From: an uncultured Collinsella sp. | GTDB taxonomy: Bacteria; Actinomycetota; Coriobacteriia; Coriobacteriales; Coriobacteriaceae | Reading direction: 5' to 3' | NCBI GenBank assembly: GCA_902491395.1 | Contig: CABUHO010000006.1 | Location: forward strand, 1 to 64,000 | DNA: 64,000 bases | In this document: positions 34,183-41,977 of the stretch, in pieces | How the letters are laid out: each line of letters begins with the position of its first letter | Numbering within the stretch: position 1 is the stretch's first letter | Made by a program: the position numbers and the translations under genes | Notes under the pieces: generated by a model | Told to the model about the DNA's origin: nothing | The model's database searches: none | Seen by the model: the letters and a program-made list of their open reading frames with translations, nothing else

Positions 34183-36086
34183 TAGCAGCCCTCCTCTCGC
34201 GCGACCGTCTTGGATTTAGCAATGTCCGCGACGTTAGAAGGACTGCCCGAGCGACCGATTAGCAGGTCCACCAACTCGTCTGCCAGCGACTCAACCGTAT
34301 AGAGGCCGTCAAAGCGCAGTGGCACGCCTGCCTTCGCAAGCGCCAGCGCCATGCGCTGGGCAGCGGGAACACCCAAGCCGATCGATTTAAGCTCATCCGC
34401 ATGCGCAAAAACCTGAGCGGGCGTGCCCTCGGCAAACACCGTGCCCTCGTTCATCACGACAATACGGTCGCAGCAATTGGCAAGGTCATCCATACTGTGC
34501 GAGACCATGACGACGGTCAGGCCCTCGTCATGAAAACGGCCAATGAGCTCCAGGAAATCCCTGCGAGCCGCCGGATCGAGACCTGCCATGGGCTCATCGA
34601 GTACCAGCACCTCGGGCTCCATAGCGAGCACGCCGGCAAACGCCACACGCCGCTGCTGCCCGCCCGAGAGTTCAAAGGGGCTCTTGTCACCTATCGTGGC
34701 AAGGTCGAGGCCCACGCGTGCGAGCGATGACGCAACGCGGCGCGCGACCTCGTCTTGCGACAGGCCAAGGTTGCGCGGACCAAATGCCACGTCCTGCACC
34801 ACGGTCTCGGCAAACAGCTGACGCTCTGGATACTGAAACACCACGCCGACCTTTGCCTTAACCGCGGCGGCATCCTTCTTTTGCGACAGGTCGAGCCCCA
34901 GTGCGCAAACGCTCCCCTCCTGCGGGCGGATTAGCCCGTTGAGGTGCTGGACCAGCGTGGATTTACCCGAACCGGTATGGCCCGCCAGGCCCAGGAACTC
35001 GCCACGACGCACCGTTAGCGACACATTGCGCAACGCCCAGGGGCTGCTAGGGTCGTTGCCCCAGAGGGCCTGTTTGCTCGATGCACCCTCGACGGCCGAG
35101 CGCTTGTGCCAACGGCGACGCTCGCGGGCGCTCAGCGAATAGCTATACGAAAGGTGCGAAATCTCGATGACGGGCTCCGGCGCATCTGCGCCATCGAGCG
35201 CAGAGGAGCCGTTGTCGGGAATACGAGGATCGGATGCGAAAGGCCGCCCGGCGATGCCTGTCCTACTCCGCTCGGCATAAGCCTGCGCTATGTCGGCGAC
35301 CATATCCGCCTCGCGCACCTGTGCGCAAATGGGCACGCCCTTCGCGCGAAGCGCCCTGCCAAGACAGCACGATGCCGGCATATCCAGGTTCAGCCGCGCG
35401 AGTTCGTCCGCCCGCGTCAAGATCTCCTCGGGCGTACCGAGCATGGCAACGCGGCCCGCTTGGAAGACAGCAACGCGATCGGCCTCAGCGGCCTCTTCCA
35501 TAAAGTGCGTAATCATCACGATGGTCATGCCGCGTTCGTGCAGCGCGTGACAGGCCTTCATAAGACCCTTGCGCCCGCGCGGATCGAGCATCGAGGACGC
35601 CTCGTCCAAAATGAGCACGCGCGGCTCCATGGCGAGCACACCGGCAAGCGCCACGCGCTGCTTTTGTCCGCCTGAGAGAGCGTGGGTCTCGTGGCGCTCA
35701 AAGCCCACCAGACCCACGGCCTTCAGCGCCTCGCGCACGCGCTGCGCGATCTGGGCCGATTCGACCCCTAAGTTCTCGGGACCAAACGCAACATCGTCCT
35801 CGACAAGCGTCGCCACAAGCTGGTCGTCGGGATTCTGGAACACCATGCCCGCAGTCGAGCGGATGTCGTAGACCAGCTCGGGATCGGACGCGTCCATGCC
35901 GTTGACGCACACCGTTCCCGCATCGGGCTGCAGCAGCGCGTTCAAATGCTTGGCAAACGTCGACTTGCCCGACCCGTTTCCGCCGAGGATGCAGAAAAAC
36001 TCGCCGTCCTCGATGTTCAGATCGATGCCATCGAGCGCCGGTGCAGCACCGTCATAGCTAAAGGAAACGCCCCGACACTCAATCAT
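34182..36086 (-). CDS. fused ECF transporter ATPase (EcfA1-EcfA2)
   Basis: 634 residues with two complete ABC domains in one chain; most ECF systems use two separate proteins. Domain 1: Walker A GGNGSGKST (35-43), LSGGQKQR (137-144), Walker B VLILDE (157-162). Domain 2: GHTGSGKST (369-377), LSGGQQRR (473-480), VLVLDEP (493-499). A ~70-residue variable linker (about 240-310) and a charged insertion (320-345) join them. Both sites look active. The start overlaps the ribU stop as ATGA. It powers riboflavin uptake with EcfT and RibU. Confidence 0.93.
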   Translation of the reverse strand: MIECRGVSFSYDGAAPALDGIDLNIEDGEFFCILGGNGSGKSTFAKHLNALLQPDAGTVCVNGMDASDPELVYDIRSTAGMVFQNPDDQLVATLVEDDVAFGPENLGVESAQIAQRVREALKAVGLVGFERHETHALSGGQKQRVALAGVLAMEPRVLILDEASSMLDPRGRKGLMKACHALHERGMTIVMITHFMEEAAEADRVAVFQAGRVAMLGTPEEILTRADELARLNLDMPASCCLGRALRAKGVPICAQVREADMVADIAQAYAERSRTGIAGRPFASDPRIPDNGSSALDGADAPEPVIEISHLSYSYSLSARERRRWHKRSAVEGASSKQALWGNDPSSPWALRNVSLTVRRGEFLGLAGHTGSGKSTLVQHLNGLIRPQEGSVCALGLDLSQKKDAAAVKAKVGVVFQYPERQLFAETVVQDVAFGPRNLGLSQDEVARRVASSLARVGLDLATIGDKSPFELSGGQQRRVAFAGVLAMEPEVLVLDEPMAGLDPAARRDFLELIGRFHDEGLTVVMVSHSMDDLANCCDRIVVMNEGTVFAEGTPAQVFAHADELKSIGLGVPAAQRMALALAKAGVPLRFDGLYTVESLADELVDLLIGRSGSPSNVADIAKSKTVAREEGC

Positions 36087-36673
36087 GCGCGGCCTTTGAC
36101 CTGGTCCTTCTTGGGCGTAATGAGATTAGAGACCGCCTTGTACACCGCCAGCGTCAACACCGAGTTAAGCACGGTCTTGATGAGGTTGAACGGCAAAACG
36201 GCGGGAAGCATGAGCGGCAGAATCACATCGGCCGAGCCATACCAGAACCAAACTCCGATGGTCAGGTTCGCGACCATGGACAGCGCCGTAGCGGCAATGA
36301 CGCCGAGCACCAGACCAATCACGGCACCCTTGTAGGTGTGCATCTTTTGGTAGACGATCGCCGCGGGCAGAATATAGCCCAACGTGGCAACCAAGTTCAT
36401 AAGCGCGCCGACCCAATCGCCCGTGGTAAGCGCATGGATAACGATCGCCATAGCGGCAACAGCGGTACCGGCACCAGGGCCATACGCAAATCCACACACC
36501 ATCGCCGGCACCAGCGACGGGTCATACGTCAAAAACGGTGCCGAAGGGAGAATGGGCAGCTGCACATACATAAACAGTGCTCCCAAGGCGCACATCAACG
36601 CCATGGTAACGAGCTGTTTGGTGCTCCACCTATTCGTGTTCTCAAAATGGATATGCTGCGACTGTTCAGACAT
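36083..36673 (-). CDS. ribU: riboflavin ECF transporter S component RibU
   Basis: Substrate-binding membrane protein for riboflavin, about 196 residues with six likely helices; the TKQLVTMALMCALGALFMYVQLPI start and the following FLTYDPSLVPAMVCGFAYGP are typical RibU. The FMN riboswitch directly upstream supports the substrate call. I chose the ATG at 36673 after AGGTGATC; an in-frame ATG seven codons earlier lies within the 3' strand of the riboswitch P1 stem and is an unlikely start. First gene of the transporter operon. Confidence 0.92.
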   Translation of the reverse strand: MSEQSQHIHFENTNRWSTKQLVTMALMCALGALFMYVQLPILPSAPFLTYDPSLVPAMVCGFAYGPGAGTAVAAMAIVIHALTTGDWVGALMNLVATLGYILPAAIVYQKMHTYKGAVIGLVLGVIAATALSMVANLTIGVWFWYGSADVILPLMLPAVLPFNLIKTVLNSVLTLAVYKAVSNLITPKKDQVKGRA

Positions 36674-36689
36674 AAGATCACCTGCCTCT

Positions 36690-36868
36690 TTCATCCGGAC
36701 TCTAACCGTTGGTACTGGGATTTCACCAGTTCAGCCGGCATGCGAACCAACGCACGCACGGGTCGCGGACTCATCAGCTCGGTCACAGGCATCTCGCCTG
36801 CGCCACGGCGTCCCTTTGACACCGCCCGATTTACCACCAGTGGGGAATTTCACCCCGCCCTGAAACAG
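36690..36868 (-). promoter_or_regulatory. FMN riboswitch (RFN element)
   Basis: On the minus strand the conserved blocks occur in order: GGGCGGGGTGAAATTCCCCA, the GGTGGTAAA junction, GAGTCCGCGACCCG, GGCTGAACTGGTGAAATCCC, and ACGGTTAGAGTCCGGATGAA. The ribU start follows within 20 nt, so FMN binding probably blocks the ribosome-binding site or the start. Confidence 0.95.
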
Positions 36869-36977
36869 CAATTGCAAGTGTAGCACGAGCAGGTTTTCAC
36901 GCAAGTATGCCAAGGGTAATTTGTGGCGGGGACCAGTTGTCGCAACAACCACATTCCCCATCCATCCCAAAGTAACG

Positions 36978-37012
36978 CGCCTTTCGCGGCAAAGCCGCGA
37001 AACAGCGAAAGG
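36978..37012. repeat. hairpin upstream of the RFN element
   Basis: TTTCGCGGC-AAA-GCCGCGAAA forms a 9-bp stem with a 3-nt loop, flanked by CCTTTCGC/GCGAAAGG that could pair instead. It lies between the riboswitch and the large palindrome; the rest of 36870-37072 shows nothing recognisable. Confidence 0.4.
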
Positions 37013-37072
37013 GACACGTATTCCCATCAACCACATCCTTCTCCGCGAGCCGACCTCAAGGCCGTAAACGCA

Positions 37073-37215
37073 GGGAATCCGGGGGCGGGACGGGACTTCT
37101 CTCCGGAACATTCCGCAGGACGCAAAGAGGCTCCGCAGCGCAAAGCGCGATGCGGAGCCTCTTTGCATGTCCGAGGACGTTCCGGAGAGAAGCCCCGTCC
37201 CGCCCCCGGATTCCC
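37073..37215. repeat. large composite palindrome downstream of groEL
   Basis: Outer arms of 37 bp with one mismatch (37073-37109 with 37179-37215), inner perfect 16-bp stem (37122-37137 with 37151-37166) and a GCGC/GCGC tip. The arms contain CCGGGGGCGGGA. It ends 26 nt from the groEL stop and has no U-tract. A second palindrome of the same design lies upstream of groES. Confidence 0.8.
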
Positions 37216-37241
37216 GGTGGGAGTTCTAGACCTTGTCGGCC

Positions 37242-38879
37242 TTAGTACATACCGCCGCCCTGCTGACCAGCGGTGGCAGCAGCGATAGCGTCCTCAAGCT
37301 GAGTGTTTTTGGGCACATCGGAGACGGTGGCCTCGGTGATGAGGATCAGGCTGGCGACAGAAGCAGCGTTCTGCAGGGTGACGCGGCTGACCTTGACGGG
37401 GTCGAGGACGCCCATCTCGATCATGTCGCCCCACTCGCCATTGGCAGAGTTGAGACCCTGGCCAGCAGGCAGCTCGGCAACCTTGTCGACCACGACAGCG
37501 CCCTCAAAGCCAGCGTTCTTGGCGATGGTAGCAACCGGAGCAGTCAGAGCCTTCTTGACGATGTCGACACCGATCTTCTCCTCGGGGTCGTCAAGCTCAA
37601 CGGCGTCGAGCGCAGGAGCAGCGTCCATGAAGGCGACGCCGCCACCGGCGACAATTCCCTCCTCGACAGCAGCGCGGGTTGCCTGCAGGGCGTCCTCGAC
37701 GCGGTGCTTGATCTCCTTGAGCTCGGACTCGGTAGCAGCGCCGACCTTGATGACGGCAACGCCACCGGAGAGCTTGGCCAGGCGCTCCTGGAGCTTCTCA
37801 CGGTCGAAGTCAGAGGTGGTGTTCTCCATCTCGCCCTTGATCTGAGCGATACGAGCGTCGATGGCCTCCTTGGAGCCAGCGCCGCCGACGACGACGGTGT
37901 TGTCCTTGGAGATGGTGACGGACTTAGCGGTACCGAGCATATCTGCGGTGATGTCAGCGACCTTCACGCCCAGCTCGTCCAGGGCAGCCTGGCCACCGGT
38001 GAGGACGGCGATGTCCTCGAGGATGCGCTTGCGGCGATCGCCGTAGCCCGGGGCCTTGACGGCGCAGACGTTGAGGGCGCCACGGATCTTGTTGAGGACC
38101 AGGGTAGGCAGAGCCTCGCCATCGATGTCCTCAGCGATGATGAGCAGGCCACGGCCAGCGCGCTGAACAGCCTCGAGAACAGGCATGATGTCCTGGACGC
38201 TAGAGATCTTCTGGTCGGTGATGAGGATGTACGGATCCTTCATCACGGCCTCCATGCGGTCGTTATCCGTGACGAAGTAAGCAGAGACATAGCCCTTGTC
38301 GAACTGCATGCCCTCGACGGTGTCGATGGTGATGTCGAACGTCTGGGAATCCTCGACGGTGATGACGCCGTCCTTGCCCACGACCTCCATGGCCTCGGCG
38401 ATCTTCTCGCCAACCTCGGGGTCACCAGCGGAGATGGTGCCGACGGAAGCGATCTGCTCCTTGGTCTCGACCGGCTTAGCCTGCTTCTTCATCTCGGCGA
38501 CGGCGGCGTTTACAGCCTTGTCGATGCCGCGACGGATGGCCAGCGGGTTGGCGCCGGCGGCGACGTTGCGCAGGCCGTCGTTGACGATAGCCTGAGCGAG
38601 CAGGGTTGCGGTGGTGGTGCCGTCACCCACGGTGTCGTTGGTCTTGGTGGCGACCTCCTTCACCAGCTGAGCGCCCATGTTCTCGATGTTGTCCTCGAGC
38701 TCGATCTCCTTAGCAACGGAAACGCCGTCGTTGGTGATGGTCGGGGCGCCGAACGTGCGCTGCAGCGCAACGTAACGGCCCTTGGGGCCCATGGTGACGG
38801 TAACGGCGTCGGCCAGAGTGTTGACGCCCTTGGCGAGCTTGGCGCGGGCATCGGTGTTGAACGTAATGTTCTTTGCCAT
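37242..38879 (-). CDS. groL: chaperonin GroEL (60 kDa)
   Basis: Forms the double-ring folding chamber that acts with GroES. 545 residues, standard length, with ATP-site motifs TMGPKGRYVAL and DGTTTATLLAQAI and the Gly/Met-rich C-terminus QGGGMY. ATG preceded by GGAGG at 10 nt. It follows groES by about 100 nt in one operon. Heat-shock control is expected, but I found no CIRCE repeat in front of groES, so the regulator may differ (for example HspR or a sigma factor). Confidence 0.97.
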   Translation of the reverse strand: MAKNITFNTDARAKLAKGVNTLADAVTVTMGPKGRYVALQRTFGAPTITNDGVSVAKEIELEDNIENMGAQLVKEVATKTNDTVGDGTTTATLLAQAIVNDGLRNVAAGANPLAIRRGIDKAVNAAVAEMKKQAKPVETKEQIASVGTISAGDPEVGEKIAEAMEVVGKDGVITVEDSQTFDITIDTVEGMQFDKGYVSAYFVTDNDRMEAVMKDPYILITDQKISSVQDIMPVLEAVQRAGRGLLIIAEDIDGEALPTLVLNKIRGALNVCAVKAPGYGDRRKRILEDIAVLTGGQAALDELGVKVADITADMLGTAKSVTISKDNTVVVGGAGSKEAIDARIAQIKGEMENTTSDFDREKLQERLAKLSGGVAVIKVGAATESELKEIKHRVEDALQATRAAVEEGIVAGGGVAFMDAAPALDAVELDDPEEKIGVDIVKKALTAPVATIAKNAGFEGAVVVDKVAELPAGQGLNSANGEWGDMIEMGVLDPVKVSRVTLQNAASVASLILITEATVSDVPKNTQLEDAIAAATAGQQGGGMY

Positions 38880-38975
38880 GGTAGGTAATCCTCCAAAAGA
38901 AATGTGACTCGCGTCGCCGCTTCCGAGTCTTATACGGCGGACGCGTTCAAAGACGAATCAGAGATTCTGACGAGA

Positions 38976-39269
38976 CTAGGCCTCGACGACGGCGTAGATG
39001 TCGTCGGCGCGCATCAGCAGATACTTCTCGCCGTCGACCTTGACCTCGTTGCCACCAAACTTACCGTAGATGACAACGTCGCCGACCTGAACGTCCATGG
39101 GGATGCGCTCGCCTTTGTCGTTGACCTTACCGGCGCCAACGGCAACGATGGTGCCGCGCTGCGGCTTCTCCTGAGCGTTGCTGGCGATGTACAGACCAGA
39201 AGCGGTCTTCTGCTCGGCCTCGTCGGGCTTGACCAGGACGCGATCTGCAAGCGGCTTCAAAGACGACAT
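38976..39269 (-). CDS. groS: co-chaperonin GroES (10 kDa)
   Basis: Lid of the GroEL chamber, 97 residues. The mobile loop (EAEQKTASGLYIASNAQEKP), the VAVGAGKVNDKGER segment and VIYGKFGGNEVKVDGEKYLLM match GroES. I chose the ATG at 39269, which follows AAAGGAGG at 8 nt; an in-frame ATG eleven codons upstream has no such site. First gene of groESL. The upstream region holds an AT-rich stretch (about 39370-39415) that probably includes the promoter, then repeat-rich DNA. Confidence 0.96.
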   Translation of the reverse strand: MSSLKPLADRVLVKPDEAEQKTASGLYIASNAQEKPQRGTIVAVGAGKVNDKGERIPMDVQVGDVVIYGKFGGNEVKVDGEKYLLMRADDIYAVVEA

Positions 39270-39438
39270 GCTTGTTTCCTCCTTTGCGGGCCGCGCGGTC
39301 ATGCCGCGCGGGTTAACCCTTTTTGTTTGCGTACGCGTTGAATGGTACCCACGAATGGCGGGTTATACAACACGGAGTCAAAAAATCTTATTTTTTGGCA
39401 CTTAGATTTTCTGAATGCCGGGGGATAACTTGTGCGCG

Positions 39439-39581
39439 GCTCCCGTGTGGCGCCGGGGGGCGGGATATAAGGTTTCCTGCTCGGGCAGTCCTGCTCGCAC
39501 GAAGGCCACATTAAGTGGCCTTCGGCTCGTGCGGAACTCGCGATAAACCTTATATCCCGCCCCCCGGCGCCACACGGGAGC
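39439..39581. repeat. large composite palindrome upstream of groES
   Basis: Perfect 37-bp arms (39439-39475 with 39545-39581) around 69 nt that contain a further 9-bp stem (GAAGGCCAC/GTGGCCTTC) and GCAC/GTGC. The arms include CCGGGGGGCGGGA, shared with the palindrome at 37073. It could extrude as a cruciform. No coding content. Confidence 0.85.
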
Positions 39582-39692
39582 TGAGTCAACGTTATCGGGC
39601 CCGGCATTCGAAAAAGTCAGTGCAGCAAAATGGCGATGCGGACAGGAACGCAGGCATGGTTTTCGCCGCACGCACGGGTCCCCCGGGGAGCA

Positions 39693-39930
39693 CCGTGCAT
39701 TTTTGGGAGTATTCAGCAGGCCAGAACGGCTGTATACGTGCCGGGCAAACCATATTGGTCCCAAGGACGCCTTCGACCGGCGATTTGGGTCGGCAGACAA
39801 ACCCCGCCAGGACAAAAAGGCGTGCCTCGCGCCGCACCGGACCCCAAAATGACGTCGATCTCCGCAATGCCACCCGACTGCAGCGGCACCGGCGGGGCTT
39901 GCGGTGCTGAATACTCCGTTTTTTGCACGG
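39693..39930. mobile_element. MITE-like element with 26-bp inverted ends
   Basis: 238 bp with ends CCGTGCA...GGAGTATTCAGCA (39693-39718 with 39905-39930, 20 of 26 matching). The six differing bases are TTTTTG against AAAAAC. The ends resemble those of the element at 26957 (GTGCAAAAAA, then GAGTA). The interior has no supported gene. The remaining DNA from 39931 to 40118 holds only a GCGCGGGGC/GCCCCGCGC hairpin (40041-40070). Confidence 0.5.
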
Positions 39931-40118
39931 CCCAGGCGGGGGTACATCAGGACCAGAAAAATCAATCCAACCTTTTTATGCAATCTGCAATGGGAAGTAT
40001 TCAAAACACCAAGAGACAGCATTACTGACGTCCAAATTGAGCGCGGGGCAGCGGCGCCTCCGCCCCGCGCCCAAATCAAGCAGAGCGGGGGCGCTCCTAA
40101 CGGACCCCATAGGCAAAC

Positions 40119-40153
40119 AAACGCGGCTCAAATAGGCTGCCCGAGCCGCGTTT
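40119..40153 (-). terminator. terminator of the YtcJ-like amidohydrolase gene
   Basis: AAACGCGGCTC/GAGCCGCGTTT stem of 11 bp, 13-nt loop, followed by a U-rich TTTGTTTG on the minus strand, about 20 nt after the stop. Confidence 0.85.
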
Positions 40154-40171
40154 AACGGTACGGCATGAATA

Positions 40172-41815
40172 TTAGCGCTCGTAGATTACGTTACCTGCCA
40201 GGTAGGTGGCCTGAACCTTGGTAGCCTGGAGCTCTTGCGGGTCGATGGTGAGCGGGTTTTGGTCCAGGACTACCAGGTCGGCGTATTTGCCGGGTTCCAG
40301 GCTGCCGAGGTTTTGCTCGTCGCCTGCCGCGTAGGCACTTCCCAAGGTGTAGTTGCGTAGGGCCGTTGCCGCGTCGATACGCTCGCTCGGTAACCAGCCG
40401 CCCTCGGGCCAGTGGCTGCGGGGGTCCTGGCGCGTGATAGCCGTGTAGAGCACGTTCATGCTGGTAACGGCTGTGATGGGGCTATCGGTGCCGAAGGCTT
40501 GGCGGATGCCGCGCTGCTTATAGGTCGCGAACGGCCACATGATGCGGCTGCGCTCCAGGCCCAGGTCGCGCTCCGGGCCACCCGGGTCGAGCGTGATGTG
40601 GCAGGGCTGGCTCGAGGCAATGACGTTGAGCTTGCGCAGACGATCGATGTCCTCGGGCAGCAGATTCTCCAGATGCTCGAGCGTATTATGGCCGTGCTGG
40701 GGTAAGCCGTAGAGTTCTGCCGCCTCCTCAAAGATATCGAGCGCAGCATGGATGGCACCGTCGCCGATAACGTGGATTCGCACGGTGTGGCCACGCTCGG
40801 CTGCCGTCAGAACCAACTTGCGCATGCGCTCGACAGGAACCGTCAGACGGCCCTGATCGCCTGGGAAGCGTGGGTTGGTATAGGGCTCAGTGAGGTATGC
40901 GGTATGCTCGCTCGACACGCCGTCGAAGAACTGTTTAAAGCCTGGCGCCGAGAGCAGCGCGTTGTTCGCGTAGCGGGTCTGGAGTTCTTCCAAGCGCGAT
41001 TGGTCATCCAGCAGCGTGGGAAACAGATGGGCGCGGATGCCCAGCTTGCCGGCGGCCTGCAGCTTGTCGTAAACATCGTCGCGAATAAAGTCGCAGCCTG
41101 GCATGGGCATGAGCGACATATCGCAGATTGAGGTGATACCTTGTTCGGCCATACGCTTCATCTGGTCGGCGTAAGCGCTCGCGATGCGGTCCTCGCCCAG
41201 CCACTCCAGACAGCGCGGCAGCAGCTGCATAGCAGCTGCCTCGTGGGCGATACCCGTAAGCTCACCGTTTGAGTCTTTGTCGTAACTGCCACCCGCCGGA
41301 GGCTCGCTGTCGCGCGTCACGCCGAGGGCTTCGAGCGCGCGGCTGTTGAGCCACAGCGTATGCCCGTCGCCCGAGTACATAACACAGGGACGATCGGGGA
41401 AGGCGGCGTCGAGGGAGACCTTGGTAGGGTGCTCGGGCGGATCCCAGCGGTAATCGCGCCAACCCTGGGTCACGACCCAGGCGTCGTCGGGCAAGCCTTG
41501 GGAAAACTCGCGTGCATGCTGCACCAATGCCGCCTCGGACGTGCCCATATCCATGAGCATGTACGGCGAGGAGCCAACCGAAGTATGGAAGAAATGCAGG
41601 TGCGCATCGTGGAAACCGGGGCAGACAAACTGCTCGCCGTAATCGACCACCGGCGTGGCGGCAGGTGCGGCGTCAATCACGTCATCGGGCGCGCCGACTG
41701 CGACGATGCGATCACCCGCGATGGCGATCGCCAGCTCGCGGGCGGTATCGATACCGTCTTGGGCGGTAAAAACGTTCTTGGAGCGGATAATCCGATCGAT
41801 ATGCTGCATGAGCAT
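40172..41815 (-). CDS. amidohydrolase family protein, YtcJ-like
   Basis: About 547-residue metal-dependent amidohydrolase of the amidohydrolase_3/YtcJ group. The N-terminal metal motif is FHDAHLHFF; VIGDGAIHAALD and the late aspartate motif AFGTDSPI complete the site; the C-terminal PGKYADLVVLDQNPL closes the composite beta-sandwich. The start is uncertain: ATGs at 41821, 41815 and 41809 lie close together, and the weak upstream GAGATGGGG best serves 41815 or 41809. The open frame continues far upstream, but that part is antisense to the M20 gene. The substrate is unknown. Confidence 0.88.
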   Translation of the reverse strand: MLMQHIDRIIRSKNVFTAQDGIDTARELAIAIAGDRIVAVGAPDDVIDAAPAATPVVDYGEQFVCPGFHDAHLHFFHTSVGSSPYMLMDMGTSEAALVQHAREFSQGLPDDAWVVTQGWRDYRWDPPEHPTKVSLDAAFPDRPCVMYSGDGHTLWLNSRALEALGVTRDSEPPAGGSYDKDSNGELTGIAHEAAAMQLLPRCLEWLGEDRIASAYADQMKRMAEQGITSICDMSLMPMPGCDFIRDDVYDKLQAAGKLGIRAHLFPTLLDDQSRLEELQTRYANNALLSAPGFKQFFDGVSSEHTAYLTEPYTNPRFPGDQGRLTVPVERMRKLVLTAAERGHTVRIHVIGDGAIHAALDIFEEAAELYGLPQHGHNTLEHLENLLPEDIDRLRKLNVIASSQPCHITLDPGGPERDLGLERSRIMWPFATYKQRGIRQAFGTDSPITAVTSMNVLYTAITRQDPRSHWPEGGWLPSERIDAATALRNYTLGSAYAAGDEQNLGSLEPGKYADLVVLDQNPLTIDPQELQATKVQATYLAGNVIYER

Positions 41816-41977
41816 CCCCATCTCTGGCAGGTAATTCAACACCCCCGAGTGTACTCCCCCGCCCTTGCAACAAAACCCCAAGCGGCAAACGGCAACTTTA
41901 CCAGCCCTAGCGGCAGGTGGCATACTGGAGAGAGCCTGTACGATTTTGCGATCGAGCCAACAAGGAGCAAATCGACC

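Noticed and set aside
39270..39420. CIRCE (HrcA) operator before groES
   Set aside because: No TTAGCACTC/GAGTGCTAA pair is present; only an AT-rich tract is seen.
39402..40079. 225-residue minus-strand frame upstream of groES
   Set aside because: It spans the palindrome and the MITE-like element, has no ribosome-binding site and no recognisable motif.
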